Below are positions 54,267 through 63,390 of a stretch of DNA of 64,000 nucleotides, one piece after another (position 1 is the stretch's first letter; each line of letters begins with the position of its first letter). The DNA is from Bacteroidetes bacterium MedPE-SWsnd-G2 (GTDB lineage Bacteria > Bacteroidota > Bacteroidia > Flavobacteriales > Flavobacteriaceae): contig MPDE01000001.1 of assembly GCA_001874335.1 (NCBI GenBank), positions 124,001 to 188,000 of the forward strand, given 5' to 3'. The notes under the pieces are model-generated. The model saw only the letters and a program-made list of their open reading frames with translations. It made no database searches and had not been told where the DNA came from. The translations under genes were made by a program, and so were the position numbers.

Positions 54267-54297
54267 TTTGAAAACTAAATAATCCTTTCTATCTTTG
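54267..54297 (+). promoter_or_regulatory. Consensus promoter of the trp operon
   Basis: TTTG at 54267-54270, exactly 19 bases, then TATCTTTG at 54290-54297: a full match to the Bacteroidota TTTG-N19-TAnnTTTG promoter. Transcription should start near 54303-54305, about ten bases before the leader-peptide ATG. Confidence 0.85.
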
Positions 54298-54313
54298 ACC
54301 AATAATTAAACAC

Positions 54314-54370
54314 ATGAACTCAAATTTAAATCATACTTGGTGGTGGAACTTTCGAAACTCAATTTCGTGA
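54314..54370 (+). CDS. trpL: trp operon leader peptide (18 aa, three consecutive Trp)
   Basis: ATG at 54314 and TGA at 54368-54370 encode MNSNLNHTWWWNFRNSIS. Trp codons at residues 9-11 (54338-54346) are the control codons for ribosome-mediated attenuation. The short gene ends 34 bases before a strong terminator hairpin. It is too short to be found by usual gene calling. Its position, promoter and downstream hairpin all fit. Confidence 0.9.
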   Translation: MNSNLNHTWWWNFRNSIS

Positions 54371-54436
54371 ACTAAACCTATGGTATATTTAAAATAAAAA
54401 TATAAAAGGCTTGTCTCACGACAAGCCTTTTTTTTG
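54353..54436 (+). promoter_or_regulatory. trp attenuator with terminator and competing hairpins
   Basis: The terminator AAAGGCTTGTC-TCAC-GACAAGCCTTT (54405-54430) has an 11-pair perfect stem and is followed by T's. An early hairpin pairs CGAAA (54353-54357) with TTTCG (54363-54367). The sequence CGTGA at 54366-54370, over the leader stop, can pair instead with TCACG (54416-54420) in the terminator, and CCT (54377-54379) with AGG at its 5' arm, giving a candidate antiterminator. A ribosome stalled on the Trp codons would favour that form. The pairings are my reading, without folding energies. Confidence 0.8.
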
Positions 54437-54447
54437 ATTAAAACAAA

Positions 54448-55851
54448 ATGAAAACATTTAGCCTTTATACACATTACAAAAAAATATTAGCAGACACCAT
54501 TACTCCGGTAAGTATCTATTTAAAAATTAGAGATAAATATCCTAATAGTATACTACTTGAGAGTAGCGATTACCAAGCTAATAACAACAGTTTTTCTTAT
54601 ATCTGTCTCAACCCTATTGCATCAATAACGGTTAAGGATGATACTGTATTACAAAAGTTTCCTGATGGCAGTAAACTGAAAACAAAGATAAAGCCTGGCA
54701 TGGATGTGTCTTCAAAAATTAATCAGTTCACTAAGCGATTTAAAATCCATTCCGATAAGAAATTTGGTTTTATAAACAACGGGCTTTTTGGTTATATGGG
54801 ATATGACTCGGTTCGCTATTTTGAAGATGTCAACATTTCAAAAAAGAAGGACCATCAAGGCATTCCTGATATTCACTACGCCGTATATCAAAATATAATC
54901 GCAATTAATCATTTTAAAAATGAGGCCTATATTTTCGCTCACTGTTTTGACACAGAAAATAATATTCCTGAAATTCATCAACGTATTTCATCAAGAATTT
55001 TTCCTGCGTTTAGCTTCGATACATTAGGCTCAACAACATCAAACTTAGAAGATCAAGAATATAAAGACCAAGTAGCTCTTGCTAAAAAACACTGTTCAAG
55101 AGGGGATGTATTTCAACTTGTATTGTCCAAAAAGTTTACACAAAAATTTAAGGGTGACGAGTTTAATGTTTATCGCGCATTACGAAGCATAAACCCTTCC
55201 CCCTATTTATTTTATTTTGATTACGGTGATTTTAAAATATTTGGAAGTTCTCCCGAAGCTCAACTAATCGTTAATGATAATAAGGCCGAAATTCACCCAA
55301 TTGCCGGAACATTTAAAAGAACTGGTAACGATAAAAAAGACGCCAATCTTGCTAAAAAATTAGCCACAGATGACAAAGAAACCAGTGAGCACGTGATGTT
55401 GGTTGATTTGGCTAGAAATGATTTAAGTAGAAATGCCACCGATGTTGTTGTTGAAAAATACCGAGAGGTTCAATTTTTTTCTCATGTTATTCATTTGGTA
55501 AGTAAAGTTGTTGGTAACAAAAATAAAGATTCTACTACCATGCAAATGGTAGCAGACACCTTCCCTGCTGGCACTCTAAGTGGAGCCCCAAAGCATAAAG
55601 CCATGCAACTCATTGAACAATATGAAACCACAAGTAGAGAACACTATGGTGGAGCGATTGGTTTCATGGACTTTAACGGTAATTTTAACCATGCCATAAT
55701 AATAAGGTCGTTTTTAAGTAAAAATCTAAAGCTACATTGGCAGGCAGGGGCTGGATTAGTATCCAAATCAGATTCAGAATCAGAACTACAAGAAGTATAT
55801 AACAAATTAGGCGCTCTAACTAAGGCCATTGAATTAGCAAAAACCCTTTAA
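54448..55851 (+). CDS. trpE: Anthranilate synthase component I
   Basis: 467 residues. The chorismate-using subunit: IHPIAGTFKRTG, SEHVMLVDLARNDLSR, PAGTLSGAPKHKAM and YGGAIGFMDF are the conserved active-site blocks. LLESS at 36-40 is the Trp-binding feedback motif, so the enzyme should be inhibited by tryptophan. With TrpG it makes anthranilate. It is the first gene after the attenuator and is separated from trpG by two bases. Confidence 0.97.
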   Translation: MKTFSLYTHYKKILADTITPVSIYLKIRDKYPNSILLESSDYQANNNSFSYICLNPIASITVKDDTVLQKFPDGSKLKTKIKPGMDVSSKINQFTKRFKIHSDKKFGFINNGLFGYMGYDSVRYFEDVNISKKKDHQGIPDIHYAVYQNIIAINHFKNEAYIFAHCFDTENNIPEIHQRISSRIFPAFSFDTLGSTTSNLEDQEYKDQVALAKKHCSRGDVFQLVLSKKFTQKFKGDEFNVYRALRSINPSPYLFYFDYGDFKIFGSSPEAQLIVNDNKAEIHPIAGTFKRTGNDKKDANLAKKLATDDKETSEHVMLVDLARNDLSRNATDVVVEKYREVQFFSHVIHLVSKVVGNKNKDSTTMQMVADTFPAGTLSGAPKHKAMQLIEQYETTSREHYGGAIGFMDFNGNFNHAIIIRSFLSKNLKLHWQAGAGLVSKSDSESELQEVYNKLGALTKAIELAKTL

Positions 55852-55853
55852 TT

Positions 55854-56420
55854 ATGATTAAAGTATTAGTTATTGACAACTACGACAGTTTTACCTACAA
55901 TTTAGTACATTATTTAGAAGATTTAAATTGCAAGGTAGTCGTAAAAAGAAACGACCAATTGAGCTTAAAAGAAGTAGACAAGTACCAATATATAGTGCTT
56001 TCTCCTGGTCCTGGAATCCCTGATGAAGCTGGCCTTTTAAAGGACATCATCAAAACCTACGGACCAACCAAACAAATTTTTGGCGTGTGTCTTGGGCAAC
56101 AAGCTATTGCCGAAGTTTATGGTGGAAAAATCACAAACCTTAAAAAGGTTTACCACGGTATTGCAACCAAAATAAAAGTAATTGTTGATGACGAGACATT
56201 ATTTCAAGGTATGCCAAAACAATTTAATGTTGGTCGCTACCACTCATGGATAGTAGACCCAAATTTACCTGCAGAATTAGAAGTTACTTCAGTAGACTCA
56301 AACGGACAAATTATGTCGTTAAGACATACAATATATAATATTAAAGCAGTACAATTTCATCCAGAATCAGTGCTTACACCTCACGGTAAAGAGATGCTTC
56401 AAAATTGGTTAAACTTGTAA
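55854..56420 (+). CDS. trpG: Anthranilate synthase component II (glutamine amidotransferase)
   Basis: 188 residues, class I glutamine amidotransferase. The triad is Cys79 in FGVCLGQQA, His169 and Glu171 in AVQFHPESVL; the oxyanion region is LSPGPGIPDEAG. It supplies ammonia to TrpE. PabA is the close paralogue, but the position in the operon decides for TrpG; dual use with PabB is possible and cannot be excluded. Confidence 0.95.
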   Translation: MIKVLVIDNYDSFTYNLVHYLEDLNCKVVVKRNDQLSLKEVDKYQYIVLSPGPGIPDEAGLLKDIIKTYGPTKQIFGVCLGQQAIAEVYGGKITNLKKVYHGIATKIKVIVDDETLFQGMPKQFNVGRYHSWIVDPNLPAELEVTSVDSNGQIMSLRHTIYNIKAVQFHPESVLTPHGKEMLQNWLNL

Positions 56421-56441
56421 CACTAAAGAACAGTATTTATA

Positions 56442-57437
56442 ATGAAACACATTTTAAATAAACTCATAAATCAAGAATTCCTCACAGCTGAAGAAGCTAA
56501 AGAAGTGCTGGTTAAAATTTCATTAGGTGAATTTAATCAGAGTCAAATTTCTGCATTTCTAACAGTATTCATGATGCGCAGCATTACCATTAATGAACTT
56601 AAAGGGTTTAGAGATGCATTGCTTGAACTCTGCATTCCTGTCAATCTAAGCGACTACAATGCCATTGATTTATGTGGTACAGGTGGTGATGCCAAAGACA
56701 CATTTAATATTTCTACACTTGCCTCATTTATTACTGCCGCTGCAGGCGTAAATGTCACAAAACACGGTAATTATGGGGTCTCGTCTGCTAGTGGGTCTTC
56801 AAACGTATTAGAGTTTTTAGGCGTAAAATTCAGAAAGGAAAAATCGGTATTAAAGCGATGTTTAGACCAATCTAACATTTGTATTTTACATGCGCCATTG
56901 TTCCATCCCGCAATGAAAAATGTGGCACCTATTAGACGTGATTTAGGTTTAAAAACATTTTTTAATATGCTTGGACCTTTGGTAAACCCGAGTGCTCCTA
57001 AACATCAAATGGTTGGTGTGTATAGTTTAGAATTATTAAGATTATACAGCTATCTCTACCAGAATACCGATAATAATTACACCTTGCTTCATGCATTAGA
57101 TGGCTATGACGAAATCTCCTTAACTGGTCCCACGAAGGTTGTAAAACCAAATTCGGAAGAAATAATTAAACCTGAAGATTTTGGATTAGATACGATAAAT
57201 GCTACAGATATTCATGGTGGAGCCACAGTAGAATCTTCTGCAAAAATATTTTTACACATCCTTAATGGTCAAGGGACCACATCTCAAAATAATGTGGTTT
57301 GCGCCAATGCGGCAATGGCCATAAGTACAGCAAAAAACATTTCGTTATTAGAAGGGTTTGAGGAAGCAAAATTGGCATTAAAGTCTGGAAAGAGTTTAAA
57401 AGGATTCAAGAAATTAGTAGAAATAACTAATATGTAA
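56442..57437 (+). CDS. trpD: Anthranilate phosphoribosyltransferase
   Basis: 331 residues. CGTGGDAKDTFNIST (78-92) binds the pyrophosphate of PRPP, and TKHGNYGVSS (106-115) and FFNMLGPLVNP are also family signatures. Joins anthranilate to phosphoribosyl pyrophosphate. The stop codon is directly followed by the trpC ATG. Length is normal for TrpD. Confidence 0.97.
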   Translation: MKHILNKLINQEFLTAEEAKEVLVKISLGEFNQSQISAFLTVFMMRSITINELKGFRDALLELCIPVNLSDYNAIDLCGTGGDAKDTFNISTLASFITAAAGVNVTKHGNYGVSSASGSSNVLEFLGVKFRKEKSVLKRCLDQSNICILHAPLFHPAMKNVAPIRRDLGLKTFFNMLGPLVNPSAPKHQMVGVYSLELLRLYSYLYQNTDNNYTLLHALDGYDEISLTGPTKVVKPNSEEIIKPEDFGLDTINATDIHGGATVESSAKIFLHILNGQGTTSQNNVVCANAAMAISTAKNISLLEGFEEAKLALKSGKSLKGFKKLVEITNM

Positions 57438-58226
57438 ATGGACATTCTTTCAAAAATAGCTTTGCGAAAAATAAAGGAAATTGAGCTCAAAAAGCAAAGT
57501 TTCTCGATTTCCCATTTAGAACAATTGCCAGGATTTAAAGCATCTACAAATTCTTTGAAAGCAGCTTTAAAACAAAGTGATTCAGGAATTATAGCCGAAT
57601 TTAAACGGCGATCGCCATCAAAAGCAGTAATCAATCAGAGTTTATATGTAGATGATGTGGCTCAAGCCTATCAAAACGCAGGAGCAACAGCCATGTCAGT
57701 TCTAACAGATAACACCTTTTTTGGAGGCTCATTAGAAGATTTAATTCTTGCAAAATCTGCTTGCAGTTTACCCATTCTTAGAAAAGAATTTATCATAGAC
57801 CCTTATCAAGTTATTGAGTCAAAAGCCTATGGTGCAGATGCCATTTTACTAATTGCTGCCATTTTAGATGAAAAGCAACTTATAGATCTTTCGCAATTAG
57901 CAAAACAATTGCAATTAGATGTACTTGTTGAAGTTCACAATAGCACAGAGTTAATTAAGGCGACACAATCTCATGCAGATATTATTGGGGTCAACAACCG
58001 GAATTTAAAAACATTTAAAGTTAGTTTGGACACCAGCATCGAATTGTCTTCTCAGATACCAACAGAATTCTTAAAAATTTCGGAGAGCGGAATTTCATCA
58101 CCACAGGATATTTTGCAATTGCAGAATTACGGATTTGAAGGCTTTCTAATAGGAGAACAGTTCATGAAATCTAATACCCCTGGAAAGGAAGCTTCTAAAT
58201 TTATTCATTCAATTTCGGGCTCATGA
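57438..58226 (+). CDS. trpC: Indole-3-glycerol-phosphate synthase
   Basis: 262 residues, a TIM barrel. Motifs are IIAEFKRRSPSKA (catalytic Lys), LRKEFIIDPYQV (catalytic Lys), DAILLIAAIL, LVEVHN (Glu) and ISESGIS (Glu, Ser). Closes the indole ring from the rearranged phosphoribosyl anthranilate. It overlaps trpF by 4 bases (ATGA). Confidence 0.96.
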   Translation: MDILSKIALRKIKEIELKKQSFSISHLEQLPGFKASTNSLKAALKQSDSGIIAEFKRRSPSKAVINQSLYVDDVAQAYQNAGATAMSVLTDNTFFGGSLEDLILAKSACSLPILRKEFIIDPYQVIESKAYGADAILLIAAILDEKQLIDLSQLAKQLQLDVLVEVHNSTELIKATQSHADIIGVNNRNLKTFKVSLDTSIELSSQIPTEFLKISESGISSPQDILQLQNYGFEGFLIGEQFMKSNTPGKEASKFIHSISGS

Positions 58227-58843
58227 AGATAAAAATTTGTGGTATGACAGAAGCCAATAACATTTTAGAGGTTAGCACACTCCACCCCGATTATTTGGGA
58301 TTTATTTTCCATGAATCTTCGTCGAGATATTTTAAAGGCATTATTTCTAAAGTACCTGAATCCATAAAAAAAACGGGGGTTTTTGTGGATTCAAGTTTTG
58401 AAACTATTGAAAACCAAATAAACCAACATCAATTGGATGCTGTACAATTGCATGGTTCTGAATCTCCTGAGCTTTGTCAACGCCTAAAACCAAAAGGCGT
58501 TGAAGTGATTAAAGTGTTTTCTGTGGATGACAATTTTAATTTTTCAAACATCGAAGCTTATCAAGGGCATTGCCATTATTACTTGTTTGACACCAAAGGA
58601 AAACTACCAGGTGGTAACGGCATTACTTTTAACTGGAATGTTTTAGAAAGTTACAACGGGAGCACGCCATATTTTTTAAGTGGTGGATTAGGAATAGAAA
58701 ACCTATCCGACATCAAATTGTTTTTACAGTCTCCCATTTCTGATAAATGTTTGGGCATTGACTTAAACAGCAAATTTGAAACCGCTCCAGGCATAAAATC
58801 AAAATCAAAACTCACCAAATTCATCAATCAATTAAAGCTATAA
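58223..58843 (+). CDS. trpF: Phosphoribosylanthranilate isomerase
   Basis: 206 residues. MKIKICGMTE carries the catalytic Cys6 of the KICGM motif; YLGFIFHESSSRY, AVQLHGSE and LFDTKGKLPGGNG (catalytic Asp) complete the TrpF set. Separate from trpC, as is typical of Bacteroidota but unlike E. coli, where the two are fused. Starts inside the end of trpC. Confidence 0.95.
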   Translation: MKIKICGMTEANNILEVSTLHPDYLGFIFHESSSRYFKGIISKVPESIKKTGVFVDSSFETIENQINQHQLDAVQLHGSESPELCQRLKPKGVEVIKVFSVDDNFNFSNIEAYQGHCHYYLFDTKGKLPGGNGITFNWNVLESYNGSTPYFLSGGLGIENLSDIKLFLQSPISDKCLGIDLNSKFETAPGIKSKSKLTKFINQLKL

Positions 58844-58846
58844 TAT

Positions 58847-60028
58847 ATGTCATACAATATTGATCAAAATGGATATTACGGGCAATTTGGAGGTGCATTC
58901 ATTCCAGAAATGCTATATCCCAATGTAGAAGAATTAAGGCAAAACTATCTTTCTATAATGAATGAAGACAGCTTTAAAAAAGAATTCAATCAACTTCTTA
59001 AGGATTATGTTGGTAGACCGTCTCCTTTATATTTCGCAAAGCGGTTATCTAAAAAGTACAACACTAAGATTTACCTCAAACGTGAAGATTTAAATCATAC
59101 TGGTGCTCATAAAATCAATAATACTATTGGTCAAATTTTAATGGCAAAACGTTTAGGAAAAACTCGAATTATTGCAGAAACTGGTGCTGGTCAACACGGT
59201 GTTGCTACTGCAACAGTTTGCGCTTTGATGGGTATTGAATGTATTGTTTATATGGGAGCCATAGATATTGAACGCCAAGCACCAAATGTGTCTCGAATGA
59301 AAATGTTAGGTGCAACGGTTATTCCCGCTCAATCAGGGAGTAAAACTTTAAAGGATGCCACAAACGAAGCCATTAGAGATTGGATTAATAATCCTATTGA
59401 CACGCATTATATTATAGGTAGTGTTGTTGGTCCACATCCCTATCCAGATATGGTCGCAAAGTTTCAATCGGTGATTTCTGAAGAAATTAAAAATCAGCTG
59501 TTAGAACATGAAGGACAATCGAAACCTAACTATGTTATGGCTTGTGTTGGCGGAGGTAGTAATGCTGCTGGTGCTTTTTATCAATTCTTAGATGATTTAG
59601 ATGTGAATTTAATAGCTGTTGAAGCCGCTGGAAAAGGCATAAATTCTGGATTGAGTGCTGCCACTTCAACCTTGGGTAAGGTTGGGATTATCCATGGCAG
59701 TAAAACCCTTTTAATGCAATCTGATGATGGTCAAATTACAGAGCCATATTCCATTTCTGCTGGGTTAGATTACCCAGGAATTGGACCTATGCATGCCAAC
59801 CTATACGACAAAAATAGAGCTGAATTTATAGCAATTTCTGATGATGATGCTATGGCAGCAGGGTTAGAACTTTGCAAACTTGAAGGTATTATTCCCGCCA
59901 TCGAAACCTCTCATAGCCTTGCTGTATTTAAATACAAAAAATTTAAACCTGATGACATTGTAGTTCTTAATTTATCTGGCAGAGGAGATAAAGATTTAAA
60001 CACTTATATCAACTATTTTAACCTTTAA
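58847..60028 (+). CDS. trpB: Tryptophan synthase beta chain
   Basis: 393 residues. The PLP lysine is Lys89 in [13 protein letters not shown]; the PLP phosphate loop is [12 protein letters not shown]; and GRGDKD ends the protein. Condenses indole with serine. It belongs to the usual TrpB1 type that pairs with TrpA; the N-terminus has [13 protein letters not shown] and FAKRLS. Four bases before trpA. Confidence 0.97.
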   Translation: MSYNIDQNGYYGQFGGAFIPEMLYPNVEELRQNYLSIMNEDSFKKEFNQLLKDYVGRPSPLYFAKRLSKKYNTKIYLKREDLNHTGAHKINNTIGQILMAKRLGKTRIIAETGAGQHGVATATVCALMGIECIVYMGAIDIERQAPNVSRMKMLGATVIPAQSGSKTLKDATNEAIRDWINNPIDTHYIIGSVVGPHPYPDMVAKFQSVISEEIKNQLLEHEGQSKPNYVMACVGGGSNAAGAFYQFLDDLDVNLIAVEAAGKGINSGLSAATSTLGKVGIIHGSKTLLMQSDDGQITEPYSISAGLDYPGIGPMHANLYDKNRAEFIAISDDDAMAAGLELCKLEGIIPAIETSHSLAVFKYKKFKPDDIVVLNLSGRGDKDLNTYINYFNL

Positions 60029-60032
60029 AAGC

Positions 60033-60803
60033 ATGAATAGAATACAACAAATGTTAAGCGTTGATAAAAGGCTTTTGTCCATTTATTTTACGGCAGGATA
60101 TCCTAAGTTAGAAGATACCGTTTCAATCATAAAACACTTAGAACAAAGTGGAGTTGATTTTATAGAAATTGGTTTACCATTTAGTGACCCTTTGGCTGAT
60201 GGACCAACCATTCAACATAGTTCTAAAATTGCATTAGAAAATGGAATGACTACTAAATTACTCTTCAAGCAGTTAGAAAACATTAGAACTGAAGTTAACT
60301 TGCCTCTGCTCATTATGGGGTATTTTAATCCGATTCTTCAATACGGCGTGGAGCAATTTTGTTCAGATTGTAAAAAGGTTGGAATTGACGGACTTATAAT
60401 TCCGGATTTACCGATGGAAGTCTATAACTCAACCTACAAAGATATATTCATAGAACACGGAATAGCCATTGTTTTCTTAATAACACCACAAACATCAGAT
60501 GAGCGTATTTCGGTTATTGATGACAGTTCTAATGCGTTTATTTATATGGTAAGTAGTGCAAGTGTCACCGGATCTAAAACTGGGTTTTCAGAAGAACAAA
60601 CCTCGTATTTCAAACGTATTTCTGAAATGAAATTAAAACATCCGCAAATCATTGGGTTTGGAATATCTAATAACGACACCTATACTAACGCAACAGCCTA
60701 CGCCAAAGGCGCCATTATTGGAAGTGCATTTATTAAACATCTTGAAGCCCATGGGACGGGAAACATTAATACCTTTGTAACTCAAATTAAAACCCCAAAA
60801 TAA
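60033..60803 (+). CDS. trpA: Tryptophan synthase alpha chain
   Basis: 256 residues. Catalytic Glu45 and Asp56 lie in DFIEIGLPFSDPLADGPTIQ (each region within 43-61); GLIIPDLP and YMVSSASVTGSKTG (phosphate loop) are also present. Cleaves indole-3-glycerol phosphate to indole. The stop codon TAA shares its last base with the ATG of the next gene (TAATG). Confidence 0.96.
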   Translation: MNRIQQMLSVDKRLLSIYFTAGYPKLEDTVSIIKHLEQSGVDFIEIGLPFSDPLADGPTIQHSSKIALENGMTTKLLFKQLENIRTEVNLPLLIMGYFNPILQYGVEQFCSDCKKVGIDGLIIPDLPMEVYNSTYKDIFIEHGIAIVFLITPQTSDERISVIDDSSNAFIYMVSSASVTGSKTGFSEEQTSYFKRISEMKLKHPQIIGFGISNNDTYTNATAYAKGAIIGSAFIKHLEAHGTGNINTFVTQIKTPK

Positions 60804-61258
60804 TGCCTTTAAACATCGTTTTAGTAGAACCTGAAATACCTAATAACACAGGGAATATTGGTCGATTAAGTTTAGCTTCAGGATCGCATTTGCATTTGGT
60901 AAAACCATTTGGATTTGAAATAGATGATAAACGACTTAAACGAGCAGGATTAGACTATTGGCAATATTTAAGCGTGACCTACTATGAGAGTTTAGACGAA
61001 TTTTTGACTGTACACAAAAACAAACAAATGGCGTTTTTATCGAGTCATGGTACAAAATCTCATTGGGATATTGAATTTAAGGATGATCTATTTTTAGTGT
61101 TCGGAAAAGAATCGGTTGGTTTACCAAAACCTTTAATTCAAGACCATAAAGACAAGCTATTTAAAATACCTCTTTACACAGACAAGGTGAGAAGTTTAAA
61201 CTTGGCCAACGCAGTAAGTATTATTATTTACGAGGGGTTGAGACAACTTGAATTATAG
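60803..61258 (+). CDS. trmL: tRNA (cytidine(34)/uridine(34)-2'-O)-methyltransferase TrmL-like
   Basis: 151 residues, the single SPOUT domain of TrmL. NIVLVEPEIPNNTGNIGRL at the start, LVFGKESVGLPK and VRSLNLANAVSIIIYEGLR at the knotted end are characteristic. It methylates the ribose of the wobble base in tRNA-Leu species, using S-adenosylmethionine. It shares a base with the trpA stop, so it is part of the trp transcript. Three bases separate its stop from the end of the convergent gene. Confidence 0.92.
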   Translation: MPLNIVLVEPEIPNNTGNIGRLSLASGSHLHLVKPFGFEIDDKRLKRAGLDYWQYLSVTYYESLDEFLTVHKNKQMAFLSSHGTKSHWDIEFKDDLFLVFGKESVGLPKPLIQDHKDKLFKIPLYTDKVRSLNLANAVSIIIYEGLRQLEL

Positions 61259-61261
61259 GTT

Positions 61262-61489
61262 TTATCTCTTTTTGTTTTTTAGCATTTTTAAATACATCGC
61301 TTCAACTTTTTCTCGAGCCCAAGGTGTACGTCGTAAAAATTTTAAACTCGACTTTACAGAGGGGTCATGAGTAAAGCATCTTATAGCAATGTTGTACCCC
61401 ATATATTCCCAGCCATAATGCGCAACTAAATCATTAATTATCTGTTCTAATTTCACACCATGAAGCGGATTGTTAGGCTGTTGTTCCAT
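61262..61489 (-). CDS. VF530-family (DUF2132) small DNA-binding-type protein
   Basis: 75 residues. [25 protein letters not shown] and [31 protein letters not shown], seen across residues 7-62, match the VF530/DUF2132 family, named from Vibrio fischeri. It was proposed to bind DNA from structure; the function is not established. It ends next to trmL and starts 12 bases after the UDG-family gene. Confidence 0.85.
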   Translation of the reverse strand: MEQQPNNPLHGVKLEQIINDLVAHYGWEYMGYNIAIRCFTHDPSVKSSLKFLRRTPWAREKVEAMYLKMLKNKKR

Positions 61490-61501
61490 ATAAGTTTAAG
61501 A

Positions 61502-62170
61502 TTAAAAAAATTCGCGGTATTGCATGACTCTAAAATCAAATGTTGAGAATTTAGCGTCCCTTTGTTTTAATTGTTTATAAAGGGGCATACTACCAATTGC
61601 TCTGTTTGCTGAGCCTGATGGCGAAGTTAACGAAACTGTTGTAATAAGCCGGTTAGGTTGTCCTTCAGAATTTATATTAAACTGGTGAATTCTCGGAATT
61701 TCATCTTCAATTTTTGTAAGAGATATCCCTTGTTCTTTCAATTGTTTCCTCAAAAAATATTCTGGACCATTTTTACTGTTACCACCTGTAAACAAAATGG
61801 TATGAATGTTTGGATAGGCTTTTATATAACCCATTAAATTTCGGAGTTTAATTTGGTTCATCCCTAAATCTGAAGCATCAATTTTTTCCCTATAACAAGA
61901 TTCTACAATATCGCAAACACCTATTTTACGCTGATTTAAAAACTGTTGTCGTTCAAGAATAGCCGCTTCAGAATTATCAAATCTTAGATTTAAATTGAAA
62001 ATTTTATCCAAAAACAACCAAAGGGAATTGTGATAACTCCCATAACAAAAATTGACATCGCGTTCATGCAAATCTCCAGTAGAAAACCTTGGCGGTGGTA
62101 AGGTGCCAACAATAATTTTTTCGGTGTCTTTAGTTAAATAAGGCGGGTATGGATGCTGATGAAAAAACAT
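61502..62170 (-). CDS. Uracil-DNA glycosylase superfamily (Mug-like) protein
   Basis: 222 residues. IIVGTLPPPRFSTGD (about 19-33) is the GxxPxx motif of the UDG superfamily, and VSLTSPSGSANRAIGSM (about 185-201) is the second motif with SPS and Arg. The catalytic Asn/Asp of motif 1 is not obvious, as in several uncharacterised clades. It may excise uracil or a damaged base, or have lost that activity. It starts 2 bases after the small membrane-protein gene on the same strand. Confidence 0.75.
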   Translation of the reverse strand: MFFHQHPYPPYLTKDTEKIIVGTLPPPRFSTGDLHERDVNFCYGSYHNSLWLFLDKIFNLNLRFDNSEAAILERQQFLNQRKIGVCDIVESCYREKIDASDLGMNQIKLRNLMGYIKAYPNIHTILFTGGNSKNGPEYFLRKQLKEQGISLTKIEDEIPRIHQFNINSEGQPNRLITTVSLTSPSGSANRAIGSMPLYKQLKQRDAKFSTFDFRVMQYREFF

Positions 62171-62172
62171 AC

Positions 62173-62508
62173 TTAAATCTTAAAACGTTCTCCCAGTTTT
62201 TTACCAACAATATAAGCGCCCATTATCGCGAGAATAATTAAAACAATTGTAAAGGCAACGTACAAGGCGTATCCAAAAAAGTGAGTGTTAGAAGATATAC
62301 AATACGTATCTGTGAAACATGTGGTCAAGGTTTTTGGTGACATCCAAACTAAAAGTAGACTAACAACAAAAATAATAGCAAAAGCAACTAGGCCATAAGT
62401 CACAGAATTTGAACCTTTAGTTTTTCCTGTTGGTTTAAACTGATCTCTTTCTTCTGGTTTGCGCTTATTATGCTGTAAGGACCAAATGGTTTTCTTGTCG
62501 TCTTCCAT
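62173..62508 (-). CDS. Hypothetical two-helix membrane protein
   Basis: 111 residues. A basic, soluble N-terminal 35 residues precede two hydrophobic segments, VTYGLVAFAIIFVVSLLLVWM and FGYALYVAFTIVLIILAIMGAYIVG. A Cys pair in the loop (TTCFTDTYCISS) might form a disulfide. No known family. It shares an operon with yaaA (6 bases apart) and the UDG-family gene. Confidence 0.7.
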   Translation of the reverse strand: MEDDKKTIWSLQHNKRKPEERDQFKPTGKTKGSNSVTYGLVAFAIIFVVSLLLVWMSPKTLTTCFTDTYCISSNTHFFGYALYVAFTIVLIILAIMGAYIVGKKLGERFKI

Positions 62509-62514
62509 AAGTGC

Positions 62515-63273
62515 TTATCGGATAAAAACCAATTCGGTTGCTGTTGACATGGCTTCACTATATAAGTAACCTTCGTAGTTAAAAGCCTTAATATCATCAA
62601 TTGTTTGGGCATTTGTATCTATTACATACCTCGCCATATATCCTCTTGCTTGCTTGGCAAAAGTCATTATCATTTTATACTCTCCATTTTTAAAATCTTT
62701 AAAATGAGCTGTGATAATTTGATGTTTAAATGCTTTTTTATCTAAGGTTTTAAAGTACTCGTTGCTGGCTAAATTCAAAAACAACTCACCTTCTTCAATG
62801 TCATTATTCAATTCTGTTGTGACCTTCTTTTTCCAGAACTCGTATAAATTTTTCTTGACACCTACAGGGAATTTAGTTCCCATTTCTAATCTGTATGCCT
62901 GCATTAAATCTAAAGGTTTCAAAAGGCCGTACAATCCAGAAATTATCCTAACTGTATTCTGCATTCTATCAATACCGGCTTCATCTAATGTGTAAGGTGC
63001 TAATCCTCTATAAACCTCACCGCTAAATGTAAATATGGCTTGTCTGGCATTTTCCTCAGTAAAAGGTAGTGACCAATTTTGATTGCGCTCATAGTTTAAT
63101 TGCCCCAATGCATCTGAGATATGCATTAATTTAGACAGGCTTTTAGCCGATTTCTTTTTCAACAATTTGTTTAGACGTTCGGCTTCCTTTAAAAACTGAG
63201 CTTCAGATTGCTTGGTTGTTGGAATTTGAGATTCTAAATCTAAAGATTTTGCAGGGGATATAACTAATTTCAT
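62515..63273 (-). CDS. yaaA: Peroxide-stress protein YaaA (DUF328)
   Basis: 252 residues from the ATG at 63273; a TTG three codons earlier is the weaker start. MKLVISPAKSLDLES and NLASNEYFKTLDK, IITAHFKDFKNGEYKMIMTFAKQARG are YaaA signatures, read over residues 1-15 and 155-205. In E. coli YaaA lowers iron-driven oxidative damage and binds DNA. It heads a minus-strand group with the small membrane protein, UDG-like protein and VF530 protein. Confidence 0.93.
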   Translation of the reverse strand: MKLVISPAKSLDLESQIPTTKQSEAQFLKEAERLNKLLKKKSAKSLSKLMHISDALGQLNYERNQNWSLPFTEENARQAIFTFSGEVYRGLAPYTLDEAGIDRMQNTVRIISGLYGLLKPLDLMQAYRLEMGTKFPVGVKKNLYEFWKKKVTTELNNDIEEGELFLNLASNEYFKTLDKKAFKHQIITAHFKDFKNGEYKMIMTFAKQARGYMARYVIDTNAQTIDDIKAFNYEGYLYSEAMSTATELVFIR

Positions 63274-63390
63274 GAATGTCAACTAAAAATTATTTCAGCT
63301 AACTAAATTACTCATTTTTGCTCAAATTTATGTCGAAAATTAAGCTAAAACTAAGATCTAAATTAATCCGAATTAAACTAAAAAAGAAGC

